The notes: a model not told the origin generated them from the letters alone. Counted from the first letter of the stretch, positions 1 to 8,188 are shown. The stretch: 64,000 nucleotides of DNA from Niallia sp. Man26 (GCF_022049065.2 NZ_CP095744.1:1178001-1242000), one strand, 5' to 3'. Translations and numbers: made by a program.

Positions 1-191
1 AAACAACCAACTTTTTGGGGGAGAGTTCTGAAGATTTATTAGTATTTCCTTTTATGCCTGCTGTATCTATTTATTTTGATGACCCTGATGGCCATACAAT
101 AGAATTTATTGCTATGTTAGATGACAAACCAAGACCTGAATTAAATATTATGAAGTGGAAAGAGTGGGAAATTTTATATGGTAGAGAATAA
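1..191 (+). CDS. VOC/glyoxalase-bleomycin resistance family protein, 3' end only
   Basis: The reading frame is open from the window edge (first whole codon at base 3) to TAA at 189-191 and has no start in the window. The last 62 residues contain DDPDGHTIEFIAML, the typical C-terminal beta-alpha module of vicinal-oxygen-chelate proteins in which the Glu is a metal ligand. They are followed by a proline-rich tail ending in WEILYGRE. Family members include glyoxalase I, fosfomycin and bleomycin resistance proteins and many small-molecule lyases, so the substrate cannot be given. It stands as the first of the small plus-strand accessory genes here. Confidence 0.75.
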   Translation, partial: TTNFLGESSEDLLVFPFMPAVSIYFDDPDGHTIEFIAMLDDKPRPELNIMKWKEWEILYGRE

Positions 192-374
192 ATTAATTTC
201 TCTTATCCACTATTTGTAGGAAAAGTTTCTAAACTTTAATTTTTTCATTAACTTAGTACTATCAGCAATAGGTGAAAACTTTTCTGATTGAAGAAACATG
301 AAATTTTGTTAAATAAAGAAAAGGCCTTTTTATTTAAAATTATAATTGGTCTATAAAAAAGGGGAGTGACTTAA

Positions 375-809
375 ATGGGGATAAGAAAAGCAAAGGTTGA
401 GGATTGGGAGCAAATTTCTTTGTTATTAAATCAGTTAGACTATCCTGATACGGGAACTTTTATAAAGGAAAAAATGGAAACACTTCTTGCAAATCCGAAT
501 GAGGTATTACTAGTATTTGAGGAAGATCAGAGTGTTATAGCTTTAATTTCGATTCATTTTATACCTCAGTTAGCTGTAAAAGGAGATTTCGCAAGGATAA
601 GTTATCTTGCAGTTGATAAGAACATTAGAAGTAAGGGAATAGGACGTAAGATTGAAGAATATTGCACTGATTTAGCCATAAAGAGAAATTGCGATCGAAT
701 CGAAGTGCATTGCCACTCAAGGAGAATAGATGCACATAGGTTTTATATGCGTCAAGGGTTTACGGAATCTCCAAAATATTTTATTAAAATGTTATCTCCA
801 TCTGAATAA
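375..809 (+). CDS. GNAT family N-acetyltransferase
   Basis: The 144-aa protein has the single-domain GNAT layout: an N-terminal alpha/beta unit, then an RSKGIG acetyl-CoA pyrophosphate loop (motif A, about residues 85-90), then the C-terminal FYMRQGF segment typical of the family. It would transfer an acetyl group from acetyl-CoA to an amine; the acceptor is unknown. GGGGAG at 361-366 is a well-spaced ribosome-binding site and supports the ATG. The gene is monocistronic, followed by a copy of the A/B/C repeat at 884-935, and belongs to the left accessory array. Confidence 0.85.
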   Translation: MGIRKAKVEDWEQISLLLNQLDYPDTGTFIKEKMETLLANPNEVLLVFEEDQSVIALISIHFIPQLAVKGDFARISYLAVDKNIRSKGIGRKIEEYCTDLAIKRNCDRIEVHCHSRRIDAHRFYMRQGFTESPKYFIKMLSPSE

Positions 810-883
810 TATCCGTAATATTGTTCAATTAAATGATTTGATTAATGAAGGATAAGACATATTAATTATAAAACTATATATCC

Positions 884-935
884 AGAGTTCCTGTAATCAT
901 TCTTATGGCACAAAAATGGCAGTATAGTCAAATAG
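884..935 (+). repeat. A/B/C repeat, copy 1 (degenerate B, then A and C)
   Basis: A degenerate B tail (GAGTTCCTGTAATCAT) is followed by an A box (CTTATGGCACAAAAATGGCAG is split here as CTTATGGCACAA and AAATGGCAG) and a C-like tail TATAGTCAAA. It lies between the GNAT gene and the 32-aa peptide gene, in the same orientation as all other copies. Confidence 0.7.
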
Positions 936-1060
936 TAAGAATTATCAGGAACTAAACTGTAAGTTATACGTATATGTAAAATAATGTGATTTTTTTCGGA
1001 AGTCATAATTTCCTTTTTTATCTAATTTAGAAAATTATAGTAAAGGAGTTGGTAATATTT

Positions 1061-1159
1061 ATGGAACTTTTAATTAAAGGTCTTTATGGCATTGGGGAAG
1101 CTATTGCAATTTTTGCCATGTCAGCTTGGAATAAGATCTACAAAGTTGAAAATAATTAA
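1061..1159 (+). CDS. Small 32-aa hydrophobic peptide
   Basis: A short frame begins MELLIKGLYGIGEA and ends KIYKVENN, with one amphipathic or hydrophobic stretch in the middle. AAAGGAGTT at 1042-1050 is a good ribosome-binding site at normal spacing, and a perfect terminator follows 22 bases after the stop, so the gene looks genuinely expressed. Its length and single hydrophobic helix would suit a membrane microprotein or a toxin-like peptide, but I recognise no family. Repeat copies lie on both sides, making this the smallest unit of the array. Confidence 0.55.
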   Translation: MELLIKGLYGIGEAIAIFAMSAWNKIYKVENN

Positions 1160-1180
1160 TTTATCATATGAAATAGCTAA

Positions 1181-1218
1181 TAAACAAAACACTCTCTAGA
1201 TGGAGAGTGTTTTGTTTA
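1181..1218 (+). terminator. Rho-independent terminator after the 32-aa gene
   Basis: ACTCTC-TAGAT-GGAGAGT stem inside an AACAAAAC / GTTTTGTT extension, giving a long hairpin with flanking A and T tracts; it could act in both directions. Confidence 0.85.
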
Positions 1219-1240
1219 TAAATAAATGAATAGCTCTATT

Positions 1241-1316
1241 CTTGTGTCACAAACAGGGCAGCATTCCTGTAATAAGTGAAACCTTGCTTATGGTAGAAAA
1301 AAGACAGGTTAGTGTA
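1241..1316 (+). repeat. A/B/C repeat, copy 2 (A-B-A-C)
   Basis: An A box ending ACAGGGCAG (1252-1261) is followed by a perfect B tail CATTCCTGTAATAAGTGAA (1262-1280), a degenerate second A box (TATGGTAGAAAAAAGACAG) and a C-like tail GTTAGTGTAATAAGG. This is one of the complete four-part copies. It sits upstream of the DUF4304 gene. Confidence 0.85.
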
Positions 1317-1391
1317 ATAAGGGTATGAAGGAATTATATTAATAGAAGGAGAATATAACTCATCTAGGGTAAACGGAATGGAGAAATAGAG

Positions 1392-1991
1392 ATGATTATG
1401 CAGGAAGTATTTAAACAACTTATAAAAGATGAAATTGCTCCTTTATTTAAGGAAAATGGTTTTAAAAAGAAAGGAAATAATTTTGCAAAGACATTCTCTG
1501 ACTTTGCATGGACTGTAAATATCCAATCATCTAAGTGGAATACAAAGGAAGAAGTGGAGTTTACTATTAATACTGGTATTTTTACTGATAAATTATTTGG
1601 AATAGGTTATAGAGAGAAACCACCCAAATTTCCAACAGAAATTAATTCGGTTCTTAGACACCGAATTTCTAAACTGAAAAATGAACAGGATTACTGGTAT
1701 AAAATTAACTTATCAAGTGACTTAGAGAAAGTTAAACAGGAAGTAAGCAGTGATATAGAAAGTTTGGTTTTTCCATACTTTGAAAAATTCCAAACGATTG
1801 AAGACGTCATGCAAGAGATGAAAAGAGAAGAATCACAAGACTCTTATAGCGATCTAGAACTAACTATTTTGTATCAAGTATATGGATATTATAAGGAAGC
1901 ACAAGAAAGAATTATTAAAGCATACAACGAATCTAGTTATAAATCATATATTAGAGAAGTGGCTGATCAACTAAATTTATCGATAGAGTGA
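1392..1991 (+). CDS. DUF4304 domain-containing protein
   Basis: The 199-aa protein matches the DUF4304 pattern: an N-terminal helix, then a GFKKKGNNFAK segment (about residues 23-33) leading into beta strands with WTVNIQSSKWN. The C-terminal 60 residues are helical and may be a separate add-on. DUF4304 proteins are small cytoplasmic proteins of unknown function, often found among polymorphic-toxin immunity and accessory genes. No strong ribosome-binding site precedes the first ATG; a second ATG two codons later is equally possible. The gene stands alone between two repeat copies. Confidence 0.75.
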   Translation: MIMQEVFKQLIKDEIAPLFKENGFKKKGNNFAKTFSDFAWTVNIQSSKWNTKEEVEFTINTGIFTDKLFGIGYREKPPKFPTEINSVLRHRISKLKNEQDYWYKINLSSDLEKVKQEVSSDIESLVFPYFEKFQTIEDVMQEMKREESQDSYSDLELTILYQVYGYYKEAQERIIKAYNESSYKSYIREVADQLNLSIE

Positions 1992-2055
1992 ATGGATTCT
2001 CATGTAAAAGAGATTATTTTCAATATGGTTAAAAATCTTACTAGTTTCTTCTGGC

Positions 2056-2095
2056 AATAGGAGGGGATTGATCCATAAGGATTAATCCTCGTTTT
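2056..2095 (+). terminator. Probable imperfect terminator after DUF4304
   Basis: GAGGGGATT and AATCCTC can pair around a loop, followed by GTTTTTGGTTTT. The stem has bulges, so this is a weak call. It lies directly before repeat copy 3. Confidence 0.45.
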
Positions 2096-2098
2096 TGG

Positions 2099-2176
2099 TT
2101 TTGTTACTAAAGTGGCAGCATTCCTGTAATAAATTAAATCATAGCTTATGGCACAAACATGGCAGGGTAGTGAAAT
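2099..2176 (+). repeat. A/B/C repeat, copy 3 (A-B-A-C)
   Basis: A box ending AAAGTGGCAG, B tail CATTCCTGTAATAAATTAA, second A box (CTTATGGCACAA then ACATGGCAG) and C tail GGTAGTGAAA. It separates the DUF4304 and M1 peptidase genes. Confidence 0.85.
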
Positions 2177-2266
2177 ATTTTTTAAAAACCAAGATAATAC
2201 AGGAATTTCCAACTTGTGAAGAGAATGCATATAATATGTAATTGAACTCGAGGGGGGGAGTAAGCT

Positions 2267-3700
2267 ATTAAGTACGTATACTTAAGTTTCTTTTCAGTAT
2301 TAATTATAATGCTTTGCTTTCAACTTTTAAAAGTAAATAAAGTAGAGGTTAGCAACAATACTGAAGTAATTGAAAAGTCATTTACTCCAAAAACAGTACC
2401 TCCAGGTAATCATGCTTCATACGATTTAAACATTGTAATGAGTGAAAAGGAAGAATTTGAAGTAAAAGCAAAAGTAAATGTACAGAATAAATCAGAAGAT
2501 AATTGGAGCGATTTAGTCTTTTATTTTATTCCTAATATCTTTACCAAACAGACCTTAGATAGTTTAGGTCAATCTTCTGCTCATCCTGGAACAGTTACAA
2601 TTCGTACAATTGAAATTAATGGAGAAACAGTAGAGTTTTCATTAGAACAGGATACATTGAAAATAGATTTAAATTATGAGTTATCTCCAAATAGTGAAGT
2701 ACATGTAAGCTTTACATACAATCTAACTCTTCCAGACAAAGGGTTGAGATATACAAAGAATAATGGGAACTATTACTTGGCTCAATTTTACCCAATGCTT
2801 GCTACTTATAGAAATAAGGAATGGAATAAAGAGGATTATCGGTTTAAGGGGGAGACATATCATACTAATTTTAGTGACTTTAATGTAACCTACAAGTTGC
2901 TAAATGGTTATACGCTAGTTTCTACAAGTCCAAACGATCCCAAAGAAGTTAAACAAATTGGAACATTACAAGCAAATAACGTTAAAGACTTTTTTGTAGT
3001 AATCTTGAAAGAACATTTTATAATCGAAAAAGAAGTGGGAAACACCAATATTAGAGTATTTGGCTTTGGTGATGATAAACAGCTCTCTCAGGAGGTATCG
3101 GAAATAGCTTCAGAAGCATTTATGTATTTCGAAAAAACAATTGGTCCTTATCCTCATAATCAATTAGATATTGTGTTGGATGGTAAAAGTATGGAATACC
3201 CAGGGGTTGTAACAGCATACTCAATTGATGACCATGCTAAATTACCTCCTACTTTATTAAAATCGACAGTTGTACATGAAATAGCTCATCAGTGGTTTTA
3301 TGGAATAATTAGTAATGATCCATATCATGAAGCTTGGCTCGATGAAGGCTTTGCTGAGTTTGCTACAGGCCTATATTTTTATTCGAAATCAAATGAAGGT
3401 GTACCTTATAGCGTTTTAAAAGAAATGGTAAAAGGACTTGACCCGTTGCCAGTAAACTTATCTTTGGATCAGTTTGAACAGAATAATCAAAGTTCATATA
3501 TTTATGGGAAATCCAATGTTATGTTATGGAAACTTTTTGAAAAAAGAGGTGGAATCAAAGAGGCTGAAAAATTTGTAAAGAAATACTATGATAATTATAA
3601 GTTTAAAGAGATAGATTCAGAAGAATTTATTCGGTTTACTAAATATTACTTTAACCTAGAGGATAATTCAGTTTTTAAAGATTGGTTAGAAGTAAATTAA
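2267..3700 (+). CDS. M1 family zinc aminopeptidase, membrane-anchored
   Basis: Counted from the ATG at 2309, the protein has HEIAH at residues 323-327 and Glu346, giving the HExxH-x18-E zinc site of gluzincins, plus GKSMEYPG (292-299) in the place of the GAMEN exopeptidase loop. An N-terminal beta-rich domain precedes it. It would remove N-terminal residues from peptides. The start is odd: the only good ribosome-binding site, AGGGGGGGAG at 2251-2260, is about 48 bases from the ATG but 6 bases from an in-frame ATT at 2267. Starting there adds 14 residues (KYVYLSFFSVLII) that complete a signal-anchor helix, so I prefer the rare ATT start. At 463-477 aa it is shorter than full M1 enzymes and resembles the short Bacillus membrane M1 proteins. 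Confidence 0.8.
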   Translation: MKYVYLSFFSVLIIMLCFQLLKVNKVEVSNNTEVIEKSFTPKTVPPGNHASYDLNIVMSEKEEFEVKAKVNVQNKSEDNWSDLVFYFIPNIFTKQTLDSLGQSSAHPGTVTIRTIEINGETVEFSLEQDTLKIDLNYELSPNSEVHVSFTYNLTLPDKGLRYTKNNGNYYLAQFYPMLATYRNKEWNKEDYRFKGETYHTNFSDFNVTYKLLNGYTLVSTSPNDPKEVKQIGTLQANNVKDFFVVILKEHFIIEKEVGNTNIRVFGFGDDKQLSQEVSEIASEAFMYFEKTIGPYPHNQLDIVLDGKSMEYPGVVTAYSIDDHAKLPPTLLKSTVVHEIAHQWFYGIISNDPYHEAWLDEGFAEFATGLYFYSKSNEGVPYSVLKEMVKGLDPLPVNLSLDQFEQNNQSSYIYGKSNVMLWKLFEKRGGIKEAEKFVKKYYDNYKFKEIDSEEFIRFTKYYFNLEDNSVFKDWLEVN

Positions 3701-3703
3701 TTG

Positions 3704-3735
3704 CAAAAACAGCTGCCAATGGCAGCTGTTTTTGT
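3704..3735 (+). terminator. Rho-independent terminator after the M1 peptidase
   Basis: Perfect CAAAAACAGCTGCC-AAT-GGCAGCTGTTTTTG hairpin starting three bases after the stop codon. Confidence 0.9.
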
Positions 3736-3862
3736 TCCAAGTTATATTAAGTTTGTGAAGTATTACACTTAAACTATAGGGGGCATTTCTTCTATAAGTT
3801 CTATTAAATAAGTATAATTTATAAATTACTAGTAAATACTGTTTCATAAAAAGATAGGAAAG

Positions 3863-4708
3863 ATGAATATGATTTTATCTGAAGCTTGGCAATTATATAA
3901 TGCAGATAAACAAATTCAAGGATACTCTTCCCAAACATTAAAAGCTTATAAGGTTCAATCTACCTTGTTTATAAAATACTTAGGAGATATTCCAATACAG
4001 GATGTTAAAACGGAATCTATCAAATTGTATCTTGGGGAAGTAGCGAGTGATCTAAAAGCATCTAGCCTATGTCATCGCATTCGTTTTATTAAGTCGTTGT
4101 TCAAATGGGCGCAAGAAGAGAAATATATAACTTTTAATCCAGGAACGGCAATAAAAGAGCCTAAATTAGAGAGTAAAATCCCTAAATTTTTGACGGAAGA
4201 AGAAATAGAGCTATTAAGAGAGGCATGTCTCAGTCCTTTTGAAAAAGCATTATTTGAATTTATGTATTCTACTGGTTGTAGAATAGGAGAAATAGTAAGC
4301 TTAGATCAAAGTTCTATCAACTTCTCGGAACAGTCTGTAATAGTATATGGTAAAGGGAAAAAGGAAAGAGAAGTCTACTTTAATACTCGATGTAGTATTT
4401 GGCTAAAAAGGTATATAAACAATCGAACAGACAACGAAAAAGCTTTATTTGTTACCATCCGAGCTCCCCACCGAATGGGTATTGCACAGATGAGATATGT
4501 CATTAAACAAATATCAAGAAGAGCTAAAATTAATAAGTGTATACATCCACATCAGTTAAGACACAGTTATGCAACTACACTTATCAATAATGGAGCACCA
4601 TTAGAAGTTATTCAGAATTTAATGGGACATGAAAAGAGTGAAACAACTAGGATATATGCTTATTTAAGTGGACAATTGAGACGTGAACTTTATAAAAAAT
4701 ATTTTTAA
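3863..4708 (+). CDS. Tyrosine recombinase (XerC/D-like integrase)
   Basis: The 281-aa protein has an N-terminal SAM-like core-binding domain (about 1-95) and a C-terminal catalytic domain with a full set of residues: Arg140 in TGCRIGE, Lys165/167 in GKGKKERE, His230-x-x-Arg233 in HQLRHSYAT, His256 in MGHEKSE and the nucleophile Tyr265 in RIYAYLSG. It cuts and rejoins DNA at inverted-repeat core sites. It lacks the arm-binding domain of larger phage integrases, so it is Xer-sized. No phage genes adjoin it. Being the only intact non-IS recombinase inside the repeat array, it is a candidate for moving the array units; that is inference. The start is either 3863 or the ATG at 3869 (AGGAAAG lies upstream). 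Confidence 0.88.
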   Translation: MNMILSEAWQLYNADKQIQGYSSQTLKAYKVQSTLFIKYLGDIPIQDVKTESIKLYLGEVASDLKASSLCHRIRFIKSLFKWAQEEKYITFNPGTAIKEPKLESKIPKFLTEEEIELLREACLSPFEKALFEFMYSTGCRIGEIVSLDQSSINFSEQSVIVYGKGKKEREVYFNTRCSIWLKRYINNRTDNEKALFVTIRAPHRMGIAQMRYVIKQISRRAKINKCIHPHQLRHSYATTLINNGAPLEVIQNLMGHEKSETTRIYAYLSGQLRRELYKKYF

Positions 4709-4738
4709 AAGAACTGTAGGTGATTTACAGTTCTTTTT
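4707..4738 (+). terminator. Rho-independent terminator after the recombinase
   Basis: AAGAACTGTA and TACAGTTCTT form a 10-bp stem around GGTGATT, followed by a T run. The A-rich left side could also terminate opposing transcription. Confidence 0.85.
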
Positions 4739-4842
4739 ATATGGGCATCACATCAGTTGTAGTTGATAAGAATTTTTGCTTTATCTAACATTAGTAAGAA
4801 AGGTTTTACGTTAGTAGGGAAATAGAATTAATAGCTGATACA

Positions 4843-5214
4843 CTATTCAGGCAAATGGTTCTGGTAGGAGATTACATCATAGACTCGACTTCTTTCTCCA
4901 GGAATGCGGATAGTCATTCGAATGTTATTATAAGGTGGATTAAGTGGCCCTTCGAATCCAACAACATGTAATGTTACATCATATGAGTCTTCCTGGGGGT
5001 GATAAAGAATTGATTCTATTTTTTCTTCCGTAAAAAGCTGTAAATCACCCTTTTCCTCCATTATTTTCAATATAGTAGGGCCAAGAAACCTTAAAAAGGC
5101 AGACTCACTTAAGGAGGACTTCTTAAATTGAGGGATATTTTCTGCCATAGAGTTTGCAAATGCTAAAGAGTTAAAAGAGCAAATGATGAAGAAAGATAAG
5201 AAGATTATCCTCAT
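4843..5214 (-). CDS. Secreted DUF3888 protein
   Basis: The 123-aa protein begins with a classic signal peptide (MRIIFLSFFIICSFNSLAFA). The mature part carries the DUF3888 hallmark FEGPLNPPYNNIRMTI, a small extracytoplasmic alpha/beta fold. The role of this Bacillus family is unknown. The minus orientation is unusual in this array. A second DUF3888 gene lies at 15297-15680; the two share the FEGP-NPPY core but little else, so they are divergent paralogues. AAAAAAAGGATGATATT upstream of the start includes a plausible AGGATGAT ribosome-binding site. Confidence 0.8.
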   Translation of the reverse strand: MRIIFLSFFIICSFNSLAFANSMAENIPQFKKSSLSESAFLRFLGPTILKIMEEKGDLQLFTEEKIESILYHPQEDSYDVTLHVVGFEGPLNPPYNNIRMTIRIPGERSRVYDVISYQNHLPE

Positions 5215-5352
5215 AATATCATCCTTTTTTTATAAGTATTGTCTGCAATTGAATAAGGATTATACGTGAGGAAATTATGGATTGATACAAATTTAAAAAT
5301 TATTTTAAAGTGACAGGTCATATATAACGAAAAACCGTAAATTGAAGTCTTT

Positions 5353-5386
5353 TTATGTCACAATAATGGCAGGATAGTGTAAGTGT
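5353..5386 (+). repeat. A/B/C repeat, copy 4 (A-C)
   Basis: One A box (TTATGTCACAATAATGGCAG) with C-like tail GATAGTGTAAG, between two minus-strand genes but in the standard plus orientation. Confidence 0.7.
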
Positions 5387-5518
5387 AATTTTTCACAAAG
5401 TTATAAATTTAATATAACTTTCTGGGCAACTAAGCAGTCTTTTAAGAATAGTCCGTCCTACATTAAATGGCACTTGTTCAAACACTTTTTATTGAATGTT
5501 TGTGACAAGGTAAAAAGG

Positions 5519-5989
5519 CTAACCCTTTTTACCTTCTATCATGGTGTTTTTATCTAGTATTTTTTGAAATCCGTAATTACACATAGCATAAAGGTAAGCA
5601 GAAACAAATAAGAAAACTTTGTTTACTTTCTTCAGTTTATAGAATCCATGCTTTTCAAAAAAATTATTAAGTGGTATAGCAAGTAGAATATCCATTATGG
5701 CATTAATAATTGCATATAACCAAAATTTCTTATATGTGAAATGGAAAATCAGTATATTTCCTACAAAGTAAGGACCGAAGATAAAAGTAAAGGCACTGTT
5801 AATCATTCCATGAATTCCTCCCTTAACTTTCCACCATTTGAATTTCAAGGAGAGAAATGTTTCTACTAATAGAAATATCGTTGAAAATAGAGTGACAGGT
5901 AGGAACCTAAAAAAGGATTTCTTGGGGACTAATAAAAGGCTACACCATGAGACTAAAATGATTAAAATTCTGGTTATAGTTACAAACAT
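5519..5989 (-). CDS. CBO0543 family integral membrane protein
   Basis: I place the start at the ATG whose codon ends at 5989, because AAAAGGAG lies 10 bases upstream on this strand; the longer frame to 6082 has no ribosome-binding site. The resulting 156-aa protein has about four membrane helices and the FRFLPVTLFSTI and KFKWWKVKGG stretches typical of CBO0543-like proteins. Members are abundant in Bacillus and Clostridium; their function is unknown. The gene stands alone between repeat copies. Confidence 0.75.
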   Translation of the reverse strand: MFVTITRILIILVSWCSLLLVPKKSFFRFLPVTLFSTIFLLVETFLSLKFKWWKVKGGIHGMINSAFTFIFGPYFVGNILIFHFTYKKFWLYAIINAIMDILLAIPLNNFFEKHGFYKLKKVNKVFLFVSAYLYAMCNYGFQKILDKNTMIEGKKG

Positions 5990-6204
5990 CCTTAGAACTC
6001 CTTTTAGATTTGTGTATCTCGCGATACCAGCTATTATACGAGCAGAGTAAATACCTCCCCAAAAAAATGTGGAGGCTGACATAGTTGGAAGGAATATATT
6101 TATTTTCTACTAACAATAAAGTTCTATACATGATTTTTAGGTAATAAGGAAGTGTTACCATCTTATTATTTACTGATAGCTAAATACCATTAAATTAAGA
6201 AAAG

Positions 6205-6240
6205 AACCCCCCCACTGAGATAGTGAGGGGTTAACGTGGA
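6205..6240. terminator. Hairpin of uncertain direction
   Basis: AACCCC...CACT and AGTG-AGGGGTT pair. A T-rich run (TTCTTTTCTTAATTT) follows only on the minus strand, where no gene reads into it, so its role is unclear. Confidence 0.4.
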
Positions 6241-6332
6241 AAGAACAAATTCCAATCAAACCTTTTATAACTTTCCCTACCTGTATTGAAACATTCTATA
6301 ATTAAGGAATAAAAGCTGATATATAAGAAAAA

Positions 6333-6377
6333 TCGTGTCTATGGCAGAAACTAAAGCAGTTTTAATTTAAGAAGTAA
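6333..6377 (+). repeat. A/B/C repeat, copy 5 (degenerate A-C)
   Basis: A box like CTATGGCAGAAACTAAAGCAG with tail TTTTAATTTAAGAAG, 67 bases before the next gene start. Confidence 0.55.
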
Positions 6378-6443
6378 GCAACCTTTTTTGTATTTAGTCG
6401 TATAGTTACTTATATACTAAAACAAAAAATGGAGGGAAGCAGT

Positions 6444-6725
6444 TTGAATATAAATACTCAAACTTCCCAAGAAGTTGAATTATATAAAAAAAGGAAGATA
6501 ACAATTAGAACTGTGTTAAATATATACGGAATTTTTACTGTTGTTGGATTAATCATATCAATCTTTACCATTCCAGTTTCCGTAAATGAGGATATGCAAC
6601 TTTTCTATAATAAAGAGTTATTGATGGGGAAAAGGAAGATAAAAGAGTTTCTTTTATTTATATTTAGCTCATCTGTAACTTACTTTATTTTAGTAAATGT
6701 ACATTATAAACATTTCAATAAATAG
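6444..6725 (+). CDS. Small two-helix membrane protein, unknown
   Basis: I choose TTG at 6444 as start, because GGAGGG at 6431-6436 lies 7 bases before it; the ATG at 6429 overlaps that ribosome-binding site and has none of its own. The 93-aa product has two hydrophobic helices (around TVLNIYGIFTVVGLIISIF and LFIFSSSVTYFILVNV) joined by a charged loop with KKRK and GKRK clusters. I do not recognise the family. It lies directly upstream of repeat copy 6, which holds the first IS110 element. Confidence 0.55.
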   Translation: MNINTQTSQEVELYKKRKITIRTVLNIYGIFTVVGLIISIFTIPVSVNEDMQLFYNKELLMGKRKIKEFLLFIFSSSVTYFILVNVHYKHFNK

Positions 6726-6757
6726 GGGGTAATAACCAGATAGCATTGTAATAAAGG

Positions 6758-6778
6758 CTTATGGAAGAAACAGGGCAG
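6758..6778 (+). repeat. A/B/C repeat, copy 6, left half (A box, split by IS110 copy 1)
   Basis: An A box CTTATGGAAGAA + ACAGGGCAG ends exactly where the identity between the two IS copies begins. The matching C half (GTTAGTTTAACAAAG) follows the element at 8599. Joining them gives a normal A-C repeat, so this is the target site. Confidence 0.75.
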
Positions 6779-6892
6779 CATTCCTGTAATAAGTGAAAAT
6801 GCGATTTGAAAGAAAAAAGACCTCTTGATAAGATAAATGTGTCCTCAGCTGGCCAGCTAAAAGGGACAAAATATCTACTCGGAGGTCTCACT

Positions 6893-8188
6893 ATGAATTA
6901 TAACCAAAATCATAAAATAGCTCAAATCACACCTAAAACTTTAGTAATAGGTATTGATATTGCCAAACATCATCATGTAGCTAGAGCGCAGGATTATCGT
7001 GGAATAGAACTAGGTACTACTTGCTTTTTTGATAATACCCAAGAAGGATTTAAGACATTTATTGATTGGGTTAATCAAATAAAAGAGTCATGCGAAATGG
7101 AGTCTGTCATTACTGGAATGGAGCCTACAGGCCATTATTGGCTTAATTTAGCTCATATTCTAAAGGAGGAACAGATTAAGTTCGTCACGGTCAATCCTTT
7201 ACACGTCAAGCACAGTAAGGAGCTAGACGATAACTCTCCAACTAAAAACGATGTAAAAGACGCAAAAGTCATTGCACAACTAGTCAAAGATGGTAGATAC
7301 GCCGAACCAACGATACCACAAGGAGTTTTCGCGGAACTGCGTGTGGCTAAAAAATTACGCGATTTATTAAATGTAGACTTACAAATTGTGCAGGGACAGG
7401 TACACAACTGGATTGATCGATACTTTCCAGAGTTTTTTACCGTTTTTAAAAGTTGGGAAGGGAAGGCAGCTCTTCATTTATTAAAGCTTGAAGCATTACC
7501 GGAAGAATTGGTTAGATATACAGAAGAAGAATTACTTGAATACCTTAGGCAAGCAGTGAAACGTAGTATAGGGATTAAGAAGATTCAAGCCTTAAAAGAA
7601 GTAGCCAATCGCTCGATTGGCATCCGACAGGGTGCCATGATGGCTAAAATGGAATTAAGAACCTTAATCCAAAAGTATGAACTCATTCAAGCCAAGTTCG
7701 AAGAGCTTGATCAAACTCTGGATACTCTGCTTCAAGATATTCCAGGCGTTGATCAAATGTTAGAGATAACAGGAATTGGGCGCGATACAGTGGCGGGTTT
7801 CTTCGCTGAGGTAGGCGATTTGAGTGAATACAATCATCCCCGTCAGATAACCAAACTGGCAGGACTCAGCTTAAAAGAAAATACATCAGGTAAGCATAAA
7901 GGGAGGACCAGAATAACTAAACGTGGTCGAAAGAAATTACGAGCATTGTTATTCCGGGCATCTATGATTCTAGTAGCCAAGAACAAAGCCTTTAAAGCCT
8001 TACATCATTACTACACAACGAGACCTGACAATCCGTTGAAAAAGATGCAGTCTTTAATTGCTTTGTGTAATAAGCTCATCCGTATACTCTTCTCTATTGG
8101 TAAGAAACAGTTTGTGTTTCAAGAGGAGAAGATGTTGAAGGACATCCCTCATATGCATGCATTTATCCAAGAACCAGTAGCAGCTTAA
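6893..8188 (+). CDS. IS110 family transposase (DEDD recombinase), copy 1
   Basis: The start is the ATG at 6893 with GGAGGTC 6 bases upstream; a longer frame from a TTG at 6806 lacks a ribosome-binding site. The 431-aa protein has the N-terminal RuvC-like domain (GIDIAKHHH with the first Asp, GMEPTGHYW with the Glu, KNDVKDAKV with later Asp residues). After a helical linker comes the C-terminal Tnp domain with IPGVDQMLEITGIGRDT and AGLSLKENTSGKHKGR, which carries the catalytic Ser of the family. It excises the element as a circle and inserts it by an RNA-guided reaction. It is identical to the second copy, so transposition or duplication was recent. Confidence 0.93.
   Translation: MNYNQNHKIAQITPKTLVIGIDIAKHHHVARAQDYRGIELGTTCFFDNTQEGFKTFIDWVNQIKESCEMESVITGMEPTGHYWLNLAHILKEEQIKFVTVNPLHVKHSKELDDNSPTKNDVKDAKVIAQLVKDGRYAEPTIPQGVFAELRVAKKLRDLLNVDLQIVQGQVHNWIDRYFPEFFTVFKSWEGKAALHLLKLEALPEELVRYTEEELLEYLRQAVKRSIGIKKIQALKEVANRSIGIRQGAMMAKMELRTLIQKYELIQAKFEELDQTLDTLLQDIPGVDQMLEITGIGRDTVAGFFAEVGDLSEYNHPRQITKLAGLSLKENTSGKHKGRTRITKRGRKKLRALLFRASMILVAKNKAFKALHHYYTTRPDNPLKKMQSLIALCNKLIRILFSIGKKQFVFQEEKMLKDIPHMHAFIQEPVAA

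Noticed and set aside
884..1316. Folding the repeat as a classical integron attC site
   Set aside because: No R'/R'' and L'/L'' boxes with the GTTRRRY core and no extrahelical-base stem can be drawn; only short inverted stretches are present.
6806..6892. Upstream extension of the IS110 transposase from a TTG at 6806 (and its twin at 10262)
   Set aside because: No ribosome-binding site, and the added 29 residues do not look like the family; GGAGGTC directly precedes the ATG at 6893.
7153..7407. 84-aa cysteine-rich frame on the minus strand inside the transposase (also at 10609-10863)
   Set aside because: Antisense shadow of a strong coding sequence, no ribosome-binding site.
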